A stretch of DNA of 64,000 bases, taken from Sipunculus nudus (lineage: Eukaryota > Annelida > Sipuncula > Golfingiida > Sipunculidae). A program made the translations under genes and the position numbers. Shown here piece after piece: positions 47,082 through 59,329 of the stretch. Under the pieces are notes generated by a model that made no database searches, was not told the DNA's origin, and saw only the letters and a list, made by a program, of their open reading frames with translations. Each line of letters opens with the position of its first letter. Positions within the stretch are counted from its first letter, which is position 1. The stretch spans positions 70,834,929-70,898,928 of the forward strand of contig CM049312.1 of assembly GCA_026874595.1 (NCBI GenBank). The letters run 5' to 3'.

Positions 47082-47516
47082 CTAACTTGCCTTTGTGGAA
47101 AAATATATTATGAATTTTATATCCCGTTTACTAATACTACTATCTTCTAATAAGGACCGAGCATAAATGTTAACGCTGGTATGATTGTTAAATGTCCCCG
47201 GTATAACAACAATGTGAACATACCTGAACAAAAGTGGTAAACAGAAAGGATCAAACAAAAACTTAAACCAAGTTGGTTTGACTTGTCTGGATCGATCCAA
47301 GGCTTACTGGTGGCAATGTATTAAAATTGGTAATGTTCAAACGGCAGTCACTAATGCTATCTGGATTTCTGGATGTTGCACTGTATGTAAACACTGATGA
47401 CTGAAGTTCAGCGATTGCAGCATTAAAATATATAACTATGTATATCCAGTAAATAAAAGTGACATTAAAATTTTGACATGTGAAAAGAAATAAAGTAAAG
47501 CAGACGCATATAAATA

Positions 47517-47565
<49 letters not shown>

Positions 47566-48959
47566 CGGGTAGAACTCCCACTTATCTGCAATTTCTTCAT
47601 CAGTGTTTAGACCCCAATCGTCGTCGTCAGCACTGAAATTGAAAAAATAACCCTTGAGGTGTAGTACAACATAGCCTATTTAAAATTTCTTAGAATCCAA
47701 TCTTTTTCAATTAAAATAAAATGACCAAATCGAAATATTTCATTCAAAAATCGTTTCATTATCAAGTAATTAAATGATACTTACTCATTATTGTTATTTC
47801 CACATAAGCCTTCCATTTCTCTGTCGAACATGTGGGCAACGCATATGTAAAGGCAAGATTTGCAATCCCAGGATACCTCGAAATAAACCTGCCTGATTCT
47901 ATAGATCATCCATGGGCGATCATCTATATCGAATTTATAGATATGGACATCGGGATTGCTCACTGGCTATTTCTGGTAGCCACCAGGGGTCTTCATACAT
48001 GCAAAGATAAACATAGCTGAATCGATATTTGGTCAACTGGTTTAATTTTTATATAAAATATCAAACAAAAATCAAGAGTGAGCTATTTTTTTATTAACAA
48101 TATATGCATGGTTGTAAAAATATTAAATTTGTACAGTCTTAAATATCCGTTTATTTATCACAAGCAACTAATATCAAATTCACTTGGTTGGTGCAAAATT
48201 TTCAGCCGATAGATAAAAAGCCCTCTATAATTATTACTATTTCCATATATCAGCCTTCCAGTCAGTTTGCAAGTAGAGTTTTGTTGTTTCATTTCAGCTA
48301 ATTTCCAGCAAGCCTTAATATCACCTTTTACATGCACAGCTATAACTTTTGGTTCACGTATTGTTGAAGAATCTAGGTAAATTAAAACCGTTCAAACATT
48401 GCGACTTTTAATGAAAGATTTTCTTTCTGTTTGTTAAACCCTTCAATTTTGAACCGCGTATCACAATCGGCCAGGCCACCAAAGTGGGTTTACTCGGTCT
48501 TAATGTTGCAATTTAATGTTAAATTTGAAAACTGTGATATACCTAGAGAAGATCAAATTATATATAATAAATTTTTTTACAACTATTGTTGTTCCTTTGT
48601 GACGGTAAAAGTAGTTGAGTTGATGGTTTTATGATCGATATTTGATATGACAGAAATTAATATATGATACGAATAGTTGTTTCATCTAAACAAGGAAAGT
48701 TATACCAATTACAAACTTACCATGAAGACGCTTTCTGAACAGTTTTCCTTTAAAAATGTGTAGTTCACATTATTGTACACTATATCAACTCTCGCAATCA
48801 GGGATCGTAGGGCCCATCTGGTTGGTTTTGTTAACATGAAAACTTGCACAATTTTTCGGAGATCCGCAGTGACATAATACATACATGGCATATTTACTTT
48901 AATTTTTCTCAAGTCATATGTCTGGCCATCAGGGTCACGGCAAAAACCGCAGCATTTTT
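47082..48959 (-). CDS. von Willebrand factor type D domain protein (partial, spliced)
   Basis: Minus-strand exons: 48721-48959 (phase 1 start, acceptor TTTCAG, donor ATG then GTAAGT), 47785-47966 (donor GTAAGT), 47567-47632 (acceptor TTTCAG) and probably 47082-47223 (acceptor TTCAG, stop TAG). Phases agree throughout. The first reads CCGFCRDPDGQTYDL, then PCMYYVTADLRK, the usual CxxxGDPHxxTFD start of a VWD domain with some changes. The second has QVYFEVSWDCKSCLYICV and ends EGLCGNNNN, the VWD signature GLCGNxNG. The third gives DDDDWGLNTDEEIADKW, the acidic end. VWD proteins are secreted or extracellular, with disulfide bonds. Start exons and signal peptide were not found; they may lie at 49000-51300 or beyond. 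The third exon could instead end at TAA 47563-47565. The acceptor of the second exon (47967-47969) is weak. Confidence 0.65.
47521..47561. repeat. (TA)n microsatellite in VWD gene intron
   Basis: TA run starting a few bases after the donor-like GTAATT of the third VWD exon. Confidence 0.95.
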
Positions 48960-49599
48960 CTGAAAGTTGAAGATAAATGTTAATGTAAAGCGAAAACAAT
49001 ATGACAGTTTCAAAACAAAGGCTAATATATAAAATCAAGCACTGTCAAAGGTTTCTATACACCATATAGTCAACCTGATACCTGACCGGGCAATAGTTTT
49101 GATGGTTTACATAAACTGATGTACACTTTTTGTTTTATCGCATTGGTATATGCAAAATTTTCCATCAAATATGTTTTAAAAAAAAGAAGCAAAAAGAAAT
49201 TATTTCGACAAAATGATCATGTGTTAAATCATGCAGGAAAGCAGGGATAATTAAGAATAATGTCTATCTTGGTAAAATATTGTTTTCCTAAATAGAACGC
49301 AAATTTAAAAATAATCTATTTAAGAATGTGAACATATGAAAAATAGATAATAATAAGTAATATCCTAACGATGGAAAAAATAGACATATAAAGTTGCAAA
49401 TCTATCAAAACAGCGACAAGTGAATTAGCAAATGGAAATTTGGTTAATATATGTTTCGGGAACGCTTCCCTAAAATAAATAATTACATGAAGTAATACAA
49501 CATTCATTACGAAATAACAAAACTTTAATTAAAAGAAATCCTTTTGCAAAACTTAACGCATCCTGTAAAACTATCATGGTTGGTAGACATATCCGTCTT

Positions 49600-49850
49600 A
49601 CAATTTCTAGGTGTAACTTTATTAAAAGTGGATTTGCAAATAGTTGAACGATTTGGCACTCAGAAACATCTTCAACAATTCTGGGATCAATTGAACATTG
49701 ATTTTGGGACTTCTAGATTATTTTGTGTAAGTTTTACGTCTAATCATTGGAAAATTGTGTTAACTGTGTTTATATTTGGCATTTTTTACTTAGAGACTAT
49801 AAAAAAATGCAACCAATTCTACAACATACCTCAGACCTTATAGAACATGA
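49600..49850 (+). pseudogene. Possible LINE ORF2 tail fragment
   Basis: The open frame 49544-49843 contains HLQQFWDQLNIDFG and, 25 residues later, IFYLETIKKCNQF. This loosely resembles the end of L1/Tx1 ORF2 (VQxFWxxL ... LG...IxKCxxx). The match is weak and it may be chance. Confidence 0.25.
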
Positions 49851-49999
49851 TGTCGGTTAGATCTGGTTATTTTGTCTGCAAATTAAATATATTTCTACGG
49901 GGATTAAAGCCAAAAATATAGGTTACAGGCTTAATCCTTGGAATGCCCCAAACTTTACCAAGTACCTACCTGGGAATAACTTCAGTTTTTTTTCTATGT

Positions 50000-51250
50000 A
50001 AGGCTGTTACAGTTTGCCCCTTGTTAAGCCATAATATCTTTTAGTTTAAAAAAAAATACAATACAGAAAAGCGTAAAAATAAAGAAAAATGTAGATGGCA
50101 CGACCAGTCTTCCATAATCCTCTATAATCAAAAAGTTTCCCGATTTCAAAAGTTCATACAATTATTAATGTGGTAATATATGTTAAGCAGGATTTTACAC
50201 ATCGGCAGCTGCTAACATCGAAAATGCTAACTTATTTTTTTTTTGTCTGCAACATTCTCAAGAACTGGCTTGGCCGATTTTCTTCACTTTCAGGCATTTT
50301 AATAATTTAATATTTGCATAAGATGCACTGTGTTTATGTTTTAGAGATGAGATTTTTTTTTGTTTTACAGCCAAGCACAGAAACACACGTCTGATTTTCT
50401 AAGTGTTAAAAACACAAAAAAAACTCACATAACTCGCCAAATATAGGCACAGCTGCCTGATTTTTCGAATGCAAGGAGTCTTACCAGGGACATGCCTATC
50501 AAGTAAGAAGTTTCTAGGTCAAACATTTGTGCTTCGTGAAGGGGAAGAACAGACAGACGGACGGACGGACGATGGACGATGGGTAATCAATTTAGCATAT
50601 ATGACCTATCGTCAGCATGTAAACAGTCTCTAATAGAATATTGTACGATATTACATATGTCTATTTGTACTCAACAATAGGATTTAAAGATTTGTTATTA
50701 TAATATAATAACAATTCGTTTTTAGGATCCCTCTGAGGATGTTACTAGGGATTATATTTGTTTTAATGCACCTTTATTCATTATGTACTATACAGTACTT
50801 TCTTAAGGTTATAATTTCAACTTATTGCTGTGAAATGTGTATTTATATATCTCAAGAAAACGCTATATGTACTTCAACCGTGTATGTTTTTAATATATGT
50901 GAATTTGCTCTTTGTGTAAGCTTCCGGTGTGGTGTGTGTATTTTTGTAAGAAGCTGTCCACTTATTTATATCAACATTATCAGGCTATTCACACACCCAC
51001 ATGTTTATACAAGTGTCAGCATCCAAGATAGCCCTAACTGGGGTGCTAAGCATTTACTATATTACTATAATTATTTCCCATAGTGCAAAAGCTGTAATGG
51101 TCTACTTAGTCGTGGGCTAATTGCGCTTAGCCCAGAATAAGATTATTCATAGTGTAACATTATCATGAGAAATATCTACTGTACTGATCTGATTAAACAT
51201 ACAACGATTCTTATTATGTATACGAAACCAACATTGGGTAGGTAACACTT
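50000..51250. other. No gene seen
   Basis: AT-rich. A (GACG)n-type stretch, ACAGACAGACGGACGGACGG, at about 50550-50570 resembles the simple-repeat ends of some interspersed repeats. The first exons of the VWD gene could lie here but none could be supported. Confidence 0.35.
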
Positions 51251-51346
51251 AACCGTGAATGCTACATGGAATTCCTCCTGACCTCTTATGGGTAAGAGTA
51301 TGTGTGTGTCGAATGTGTAGAATATATTTTAAAAAGCTGACATGTA

Positions 51347-52343
51347 TCAGTACTGACTGTATCGCCAGAAAGTGGACATATTTTGATTCATTATGGCAGG
51401 TCCGTTGTCCACGTCATCTTCTTCTTCAAACACTTCCCGTTTCCCTGAAAAAAAGGTCAAACAATGTTCTGATGAAAGTTGAATAATAAATCTTTTTCGG
51501 CACATTAGTGACATCTGTTCACGACTATTGACACTACATTTCGGGTCCAGTAAAAAGAGATTATATGTAAGATGATAAAAGTATCCTGTCTTATTAATAA
51601 AGATAGGATATTGCCTGTGTCTGTAGCATGTATCATTTTATAAAAAACAATCCGCAATACTGGCTCAAAGGGCCAGAACGACAATACCATCTTGTGCACA
51701 TGCTCGTCGAAAAGGTTTATTTGCATCATAGTTTATCATGAAGAAATAATACATTAAACTGAGTGTTGAAACATATTACCTAATCAAGACACCAGTCTTT
51801 ACTGAGATAGAATAAAATACGTATTTTACACCTTGTGCGAAAGCCAGTAAGACTACGTGTTTCCAATTTAATTTAGAAGAATATTCAGAATATAAATATG
51901 TATATATTAAGATATAACATTTAACATTTTTTGGCAACAGTTGACATGTCGCCTCAATTTTTTCTTTTACGTCTGGTTCATATCTAACGTATCTCCACAT
52001 GACTTAGCATATACATAAGGTCAAAAACATAGAAACATAGTTAGAGTAACATAAACAGACTAACATAAATAAATATACATAAAACGGGATCACAGACATA
52101 GTAACATAAACGGATCTATAGACAGTTGAAATAAACATGGTAACATAGACACAAAAACATAAACAGAGTAACATAAACATAGTGAAATAAACATGATGAC
52201 ATAGACATGATAAGGTAACAGAAAAACATAAACATAATTATATAAACATGGTTACATACACACAGAATAAACCTACCCAGCTCCACGACAGCAGCCCCCG
52301 CAAGTGCCACAGCGGAAAGAAACACAATGCTTTTGGGAAACAT
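51347..52343 (-). CDS. Small secreted prepropeptide, copy 2 (spliced, 54 aa)
   Basis: Paralogue of the gene at 171-1452. Coding exons are 52277-52343 (ATG at 52341-52343) and 51347-51444 (stop TGA at 51347-51349), with a GTAGGT donor, TTCAG acceptor and phase 1. The signal peptide again starts MFPKS with core VFLSAVALAGAA. The junction codon is Gly (GGG here, GGC in copy 1), followed by Lys-Arg. The mature part starts EVFEEEDDVDNG and ends YSQY. Substitutions against copy 1 in the signal are all conservative (V/I, L/V, F/L, I/V, D/E). Mature changes are Q to E, V to I, R to T and Q to R. Intact frame, stop and splice sites in both copies after clear divergence of the introns suggest selection for function. 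Function unknown. Introns are about 0.73 and 0.83 kb. Confidence 0.62.
52020..52262. repeat. ACATAAAC-type short repeat field, copy C
   Basis: Shorter counterpart of 925-1385, at the same place beside the signal-peptide exon. Confidence 0.8.
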
Positions 52344-53083
52344 GGTTGAACCTGTATCAGAGTAAACCTTTAAACACAGTTTCAAGTGATTGTATCCCCC
52401 ACTATCAATAGATAAAACATGTCCTTGTCCACGCTGTAAAAGTTACACATAAATTTGTTGTTGTTTTTTCCATAGAGTGTTTAACATACATCACCTTTCT
52501 AACAAATGCAGGGTTTGTTGTTAATTTAAATTAAAAAAAGACGTTTTATCAATTAGGTGATTCCAGAATTTATGTCCATACTTTAATTATTTCATTTTGC
52601 AAGTGGAGATTGCTTATAATCTAGGAAATGTTCTTGTATAAAGAAAGCAATAGCACTATAGGCATATATTTATTCTAGCAGAAGGTATTTGCTTTCCTCA
52701 ATTGCCATGGGGTATTTGGCATATGACCATTTGACTGAATCCTACTAATGATCTGATAATTTGTTTACATCACTGAGCTTTTATACATATTATACGTTTG
52801 GCAAAATGGATCATGAAACAAATGACGCTAACATTCACACATTATCATACGACTTCAGATTTACTGCGTTGTCTAAAATAATTTTATATATGTGCTCACC
52901 TGAATTGTTCTATGTTTTACTGAGCCATGAAAACAACAAAATGAAAGCTATATTGTATTCCAACTGGCTAGTTAATCAATGTTTTTCAAAGCCTGCAAAA
53001 ATGGCCACTATAGGCTTTGGAGAATCTACATGTACAAAAGAAGCGATATTAAAATGTCTAGATCTAAGTATCTGAAGTCTTAC

Positions 53084-53112
53084 CTGTAGTCTTTAGATCC
53101 TTGCCGTGTGGA
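53084..53112 (-). other. 5' UTR exon of peptide gene copy 2
   Basis: Ends CTACAG then GTAAGA (donor). The start near 53112 is inferred from the TATA box. No ATG inside. Joins the acceptor at 52352-52354. Confidence 0.55.
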
Positions 53113-53135
53113 TACAGGTTGCCGTCTTGATGCTA

Positions 53136-53189
53136 CTTTTATACATTTTTAAATGAGATGTGGCGTCCTCCACCACGCAGAACCACGTG
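53136..53189 (-). promoter_or_regulatory. TATA box and E-box promoter, peptide gene copy 2
   Basis: Minus-strand TATAAAAG at 53136-53143 and CACGTG at 53184-53189, spaced as in copy 1. The surrounding 100 bases are nearly the same in both copies, while the introns differ much more. Confidence 0.6.
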
Positions 53190-53334
53190 TTATTATTGTC
53201 TATAGTTTTATAGAATTTATTTAAGACAAATAAAAGTATTTCATGGTAACATTTTTAATATTTACTTTCTTGTTTACCAAAACATGTTTGTCATACAATT
53301 TCTACAGAATGTTTGGGGGCGCGAAGTCTCTAAG

Positions 53335-53560
53335 CCAGGTGTTCTTGTAATTGCCAGATAAATTTCTTAAATAGCTTTTTGTCCAAGGGAATGATTTTAT
53401 AGAAACATTCCTAAGATATATTTTACCTAGGCGTCACGAAAAGATGAAGCCAGGTGTTCTTGTAATTGCTAAATAAATTTCTTAAATAGCTTTTTGTCCA
53501 AAGGGAGTGATTTTATAGAAACATTCCTAAGATCTATTTTACCTGGGCGTCACAAAATCA
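53335..53560. repeat. Two-copy tandem repeat, about 110 bp
   Basis: AGGTGTTCTTGTAATTGC, then AATTTCTTAAATAGCTTTTT and TTTTATAGAAACATTCCTAAGAT occur at about 53335-53445 and again at 53450-53560. It lies upstream of peptide gene copy 2, inside the block that is duplicated differently in unit A. Confidence 0.8.
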
Positions 53561-54499
53561 TGAACACAGGTGTTCGTACTTTCCAATAGTTTCCTATAAA
53601 GTTTGAAACGATAACATTCAAAGGTAATATATAATTATAACATGATAGTATTTTCCCGAATATATCCCTTGTAGATTTAATACTGGATGTTAAGAGGGTA
53701 CAAATTCGAAAATGCAGCTTTTCAAAATGACTATATAAATATTAAATTGTGTATCTTAAACAGAAGAATATTATCCAGAGAACATTACCTTTGATACATG
53801 GTAGTGTTTACGCATTGTCTTATTGACATTCAATCGGCAGATTTTATGTTCTTCCTACTAGTTTTCTTATGACATAATTTTCTTAAACAATCAAAGACAA
53901 AAGGACATTGGCATCATAACAAAGAACGACGGCCTATGAATATATATTTATTTCTCATGATGTATTAAGTTAAATTGAAATGAAGATATTCAATACTATA
54001 ATATCCTTGATTTTATGCTTACAAATGGGGATTACTAACAGTTTTTACAGTATCATGTTTGTAGTGTTCGTTGTAGGTCTGTATTATACATGAATAATCC
54101 ATTAGACACATAACGCACAGGTTCAGCCCATAAAGCACGTAAATCGAACAAATATAAAGAAGCATATCGTATAACGACATACCAGTAATTTTCAACTTTT
54201 TTTCATAATTGTAAACTACGTTGTTGTTTTAGGTTGTTTACATATTCGAATATTTTATTTTCGGAAATAAAGTCCTCATATTTCAAAGGAAATGTACCGT
54301 GTCTTTTTCTTTGTTGTTTCTTGAATTCCACATGCCTTTCAAATAAGTTGTATTTCCTAATAAAATTAATAATTTATTTATATCTATGAACTTGTTTGTA
54401 CACCAGCATATATCTCTCTTGATCTTCAAATTACAAACATGAATATATGTCAGTGACATTTTCACGGAACTAAAATGCATCGTGGGTTGAATCATAACA

Positions 54500-54735
54500 T
54501 TTCATATAATTTTTCATTTTTATTTATTCAAATATGCTGTTGTTGTCGAAATCACACGATCAGATCACGTGATGTGTGTGGTTTTGGCGAGGGACGAACA
54601 GAAAGATGCATGCGGTAAGCAAGAAGACCGTGTTGATTCAAGATGATGTGTGGACTGCAGTAGAAAATTCTACAGCTTCCCTTCTTTGTGTGCATAAAAC
54701 ACAGTCAAAATGACAACAAAAGGAAAGATGAAGGT
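54500..54735 (+). promoter_or_regulatory. Conserved palindrome block, copy C, possible short first exon
   Basis: Counterpart of 5960-6175: ATCACGTGAT at about 54565, and near 54710 an ATG with MTTKGKMK running into GTATCG. See the unit A entry for limits. Confidence 0.3.
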
Positions 54736-55063
54736 ATCGTAATCTTATTATAGTCCTTGTCTACTTATTTTGATTACCTGTATTCTTAATCTAATAATCA
54801 GAGTACCTGTTCAATTTTCACCTATATCCCAAGTGATTTTTATGTTTGATTAAATTGCAAAATCGTGATCTCTACTGGTCGAAGTTCATCATAAGAATTT
54901 ATAGGTGCATATGTTATTTTTTAGTTTGGTAGGCACTGGAATCGAAAACAAATAAAGAAAGATCCATCAAGGGAAAGCGTAGAAATTTTTATAGCCATAA
55001 TCTGTATTTCTCAAGATTTTTTTATCTTTATAAGTTTAGACAGAACTCTCTCCCCCCTCTCTC

Positions 55064-55067
<4 letters not shown>

Positions 55068-55114
<47 letters not shown>
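55068..55114. repeat. (TA)n microsatellite
   Basis: Counterpart of the tract at 6672-6735. Confidence 0.95.
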
Positions 55115-55115
<1 letters not shown>

Positions 55116-56289
55116 TAATCCCACTGCTACTTTACCGTGATGTGTAGTAGAAAACTAAATAAAACAAAAGGTTTCAAGTAAAATGAAAATAATGATAACG
55201 TGTGGCCTCTTCGGCAATAATTTGTAGGAATGAGTCTCGAATGATTGACCACATAATTTAATCTCGCTATTGTAAACCGAAATAATAATTATGGTTGTTA
55301 GAACTTTAGGCACATTGGTAAGCTTGCAAAAAAAGGTTCAGTTTTTCCAAGTAACAAAATGGTCTTTACATTCAACAAGTACTCCGTGTTTGTGAAAATG
55401 AATAAATATTTAATTAAATGATTATGCCGTTTTACATTAGCCGATCCCTTTAAAACGGCAAAACTGTCACTTTTCTTACTGCTTAACCCCGCTCATATTG
55501 GTCCAGGAGGGCCGCACATCGAGTTCGTCCTATTGGGTCGAATATTCATGGCTGGGATCAGATTGAATAATCGAGGAATTTTAATATTTTACTCGTTTTC
55601 TAGGAATACCCTCCTACATATCGAATATATCCCGACGCGTTCCAATAATGTTTAGCTATAATTAACAGATATTGTATTATCAAGTGATTTTTAACATAAC
55701 TGTCAAATAAAGTATAAGAAGATAGTTCCTAGTGTATTGACCTCTATGCTGAATAATGACGGAAGGACATATGACATTTATTTGATAATTTCTGTATATA
55801 AATATGGGTCTGCGCCTTTAACTTGAGCCTAGACTATTAATTCCAATAACAATAACACTATTATATACTTTTGAAAAATTATATTTATTATAATCTCAAT
55901 GTCATTCTGTTATTTAAAATTTATCGATCAAGAGTTTTATACTTGAAATTGTATCATATTAAGGTTTGCATAACATATGTCCATAAACAACGTTACGCAA
56001 AGATCCCCTCTAAGAATTGATATTCTGGGGAAGAAAATCGTTATCATTCATATTGAATAATATTGCATTAAACAATAACAAGCGATGCAAGGACTCAAAC
56101 TAAACTGAGCGGAGGTTATTCTAAAGAGTTGTTTTTATTATACTCATGCATTCCATGTGCGTGCCTTGGTCTGGGTATAAATATATATAGACGTGTCCTT
56201 ATACGTGTTTGTGAAAACAAAACCCGTGTAAATGTGCCGGACTGTAGCTGACAAAATTAAGTCAGGAATGCATGCAGTTTATGACATTT

Positions 56290-57010
56290 TGGTAGTATGT
56301 CACAGCTGCTGGGCCCTGGAGGCGTTACAATACTAGTCTTTTCGTAATTGATAGCCTGGACCTTTATGTCCTTATACATGGTGTAGTTAGATACAGGCAG
56401 TGTTGCTACAGAAGCCAAGGAAAGAAGGTCTGTTTTTTAGAGAGACCAGAAGTAAACAGCACTTTTGGGATGAGCAAGGTGTACACATCTAATTATGTGC
56501 CAGTCAACTAGGCTTGACCACATCTAATGCATAATTCGCTTATATATTAAGTCATGTCTTACAGGTTTTATATTCCTGATAGCAGTGATTAAATCATTTC
56601 CATACAGCCACATAGAGTGGTTTACTGTGTAAACAGCTCAGAGATTGTACTTAACTCTTCTTTATGAATACCTGTTAAATTTCTCCGATACAAATAGTCT
56701 TATCGTTAGTAATATCTTGGACCTTTATGTTCTTATACATGGTGAAGTAATATTCAGGCAGTGCCAGTGCAGTAGTAATGGTAAGAATGCGTGTTTTTAA
56801 GAGAGATCAGAAGTGAACGATAATGTTGGGGTTAGCAAGATCTACTCATCTAATTGTGTGCTGGTCAACGAGGCTTGGCCACATCTTTTGAATAAACCGC
56901 TTTTATATAAAGTCAAGTATTAGGGGTTTAATGTTCCTTAATAGTAGTCACTAATGCTTCTACACAAAGACTGACTTATCTGATATGTGTAAACAGCTCA
57001 GCTGCATTCT
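56290..57010. repeat. Two-copy tandem repeat, about 385 bp
   Basis: TAGTCTT...CCTGGACCTTTATGT.CTTATACATGGTG, then AGAGA.CAGAAGT.AAC, TGGTCAAC.AGGCTTG.CCACATC and TGTAAACAGCTCAG occur at about 56330-56645 and 56697-57003. Unit B has one copy (24210-24490). Confidence 0.7.
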
Positions 57011-58059
57011 CATAACCTGCTTATTTCATCTCATACTAAGAAATATTTATTTCATCAGCATGTATATAATGAAAGGCTTATTTATCTATTATCATTATCA
57101 ACGTATGGAAAAATTTTCAACATGGGACATTTGCTTTCAACACGGATTATAATCTTGATTATTGTGGGTATCACACTTATTTGGATGTCACAGGTTGCAT
57201 GTCAAAACTAGAAAAATGCATTGTCACGAATACAGGCTTCCGCCATGTGGGCGATCCTTAATGTGGGATATCCCGTTGTGGGATGTTCAATATAATGTTC
57301 AATGGATCATATGTTGCTGCACATTTGTGAATATTCGTTAATATTTGTAGAGTCCGACCTGATTACGAACAGTTCATCTATTCTTTATTTGCCCATTCCA
57401 AAGTTGCCATGAGATTCAATGAGATCCCGTTTCGGATTCCATGAGTTACATAAACACATAGACACACGTTTGTGAACGAACAAACAGACACACATGAAGA
57501 GAATGAAGGCGTACCCTACGGATTTACGGGTATACTGCGAAAATGCAGAAAAAAGTTAGAAAAAAACGAGGAGGTCATCACCCTAATGACGCGAGCAGGA
57601 CCATGGTGAATATCTGGGGCAGACTTAAACCGGAATCGGGAGTTGAGACAGATAATGACACACACACACATTATTGATAATAACAAAAACTTTGTTCCGT
57701 CCATCAATATTGTCTTTCTTAATTAAAGGAAAATAGGATGAAACAATAAAATACACACAGATTATTTTTTATTTAACTGCCACTAATAAGCATGTTTAAC
57801 ATCCAAATAGAAACACATTCATATTTACCTTCCTTTCAAATTAAAAGAAGTAGATTTTGTTTATTTCACGTTCGAAGGACCAGTTTTGAAAACCTTACAG
57901 TCCATTTTGTTACCATACCCATTTGTTGATTTCTCTCTGTTTTCATTTAATATGTTTGTCACCAGAGTCCTGTTATGCTTGTTTTAATGATTGTTGTGTT
58001 GAACTTAAGTAAGAAGAGTACAATAACATGATTTTTCTCTTGATGTAAATAAATATGCA

Positions 58060-58990
58060 GCACCATGTATCAAAGTTAGCGTAGGAACCCAGGTTAAGGG
58101 AACCCAGGTGTTTTATTTCATGGCAGTTTCAGTTCAGTCATGACTCTGTGATTCTTACACTCTCATGTTTATGGAAGTGTGCCCTTTTTAATGTTCATCG
58201 ATTGAGCGGCAGGTCATCATAATATTGTAAGGCAAGAGGTGAGTAGCATTGTCATGATGTATGACGTAGGCATCGGTATATATTCAGCGCACCATATAAA
58301 AACACAGTATCATGGGTCAGCACTCTAGTAATAGTGGCGTTTAGCAGTGTAACCTCCGAGTGGATATTCAGAGATTGTCAGAGAATCAAATAGCTGAAGG
58401 ACGGTTTCCCGGAGTACTGAGAGTCATAGTCTGAGGGCGGCCATTGTAGCTCACCAATGGACCTGTGAGTTATGTTTAAGGAGGATTTGTAAAAATCAGC
58501 CCTGGTGAAACGCAATAACAGACCAGAGGACTTTGCACTATCTCAGATCTTTTCGTGGTACCGAGCATTTACTCAAGTTGTATTATGTTCGTTTACGAAT
58601 CCTGGATTTATCCAGGCTAAATGACAGTGGCGGCCGCGTACCTTACGTCATTCTCATCGTGATAGGAGAGGCTATCGGGCTATCAGTCTGTGTTTTGGTA
58701 AGGTATTTTCCAAGGAAAGAGCTAAACGTTATTTGTCCTGCGGCGAGAAGCGCCAGTGTTCAGTTTTTTTTTAACAGGGACAGAGGCTATATTCCTAGAC
58801 TGTCACGTTTGCAACAGTCTTGTCACCACTGGACCTGCTTCAGTATTGCAAGAACATTGTAGTGTCTAACCGGAAAAGGATTAAAACAGGACACGGAGCT
58901 GTGTGCATATATATTGAACTAAATTAGATTGTCTCGTTGCGTGGAACATCGTCTTCAGAGATTATTGTTATTTTGTTATTGTTCGTATAT
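58060..58990 (+). other. Block conserved in units A', B and C; possible transcribed region
   Basis: 58064-58135 (GTTAGCGTAGGAACCCAGG...) is conserved at 26063 and 11001. 58440-58900 is conserved at 26330-26760. In unit C a 109-codon open frame (58533-58862) covers part of it; unit B keeps only about 45 codons of it (LSRLNDSGGRV...). A TATATAAAAAC lies at about 58289. This may be an old gene or promoter in the duplicated unit. Coding function is not established. Confidence 0.3.
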
Positions 58991-59329
58991 TTCGCTGGAA
59001 TACGCATTTTTTTTCCTCGATACACTGTATCAATCCATAATAAGCTAAGTTAAGACATTATACAACACTGATCCATTTCAAGTTATGTAAAATCATTATA
59101 TAAAATAATGATCCATGATAAGTAATTTGAACCATTATACAAGATATATATCTACCCTTTCCGTCTAAATTATTATTATAAAAAAACAACCCAGTTCAAC
59201 ATCTTAGTAATCTACTAAGAAAAGCTAGCCTATGGTATAACTTGGAAGAAACAGCCTGTATCTCAACTCTATACTTCTTCAATACTAAAGCCGTATTACA
59301 TTTTTGTTAAACCGTAAAATCTGTCAGTT

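Larger units (their letters stand above)
51270..58990. repeat. Segmental duplication, unit C (most complete copy)
   Basis: Colinear with unit A over 51270-56350 and with unit B over 56290-58990. It thus links the two parts and shows the ancestral order: peptide gene, upstream tandem block, palindrome block, microsatellite, then the downstream blocks. It lacks the SINEs and the Tigger and MITE insertions seen in A and B. Confidence 0.85.

Noticed and set aside
47832-48020. Plus-strand 62-codon frame
   Set aside because: Antisense shadow of the VWD-domain exon at 47785-47966.
50550-50575. GACG repeat as a regulatory array
   Set aside because: Simple sequence repeat of a kind common at ends of interspersed repeats; no context supports regulation.
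52761-53075. 104-codon plus-strand frame
   Set aside because: It lies across intron 1 of peptide gene copy 2 on the other strand, and the equivalent sequence of copy 1 is not open.
57516-57707. Signal-peptide-like minus-strand frame (MMDGTKFLLLS...)
   Set aside because: The matching sequence in unit B (about 25480-25640) has stops and an indel in this frame, so coding is not conserved.
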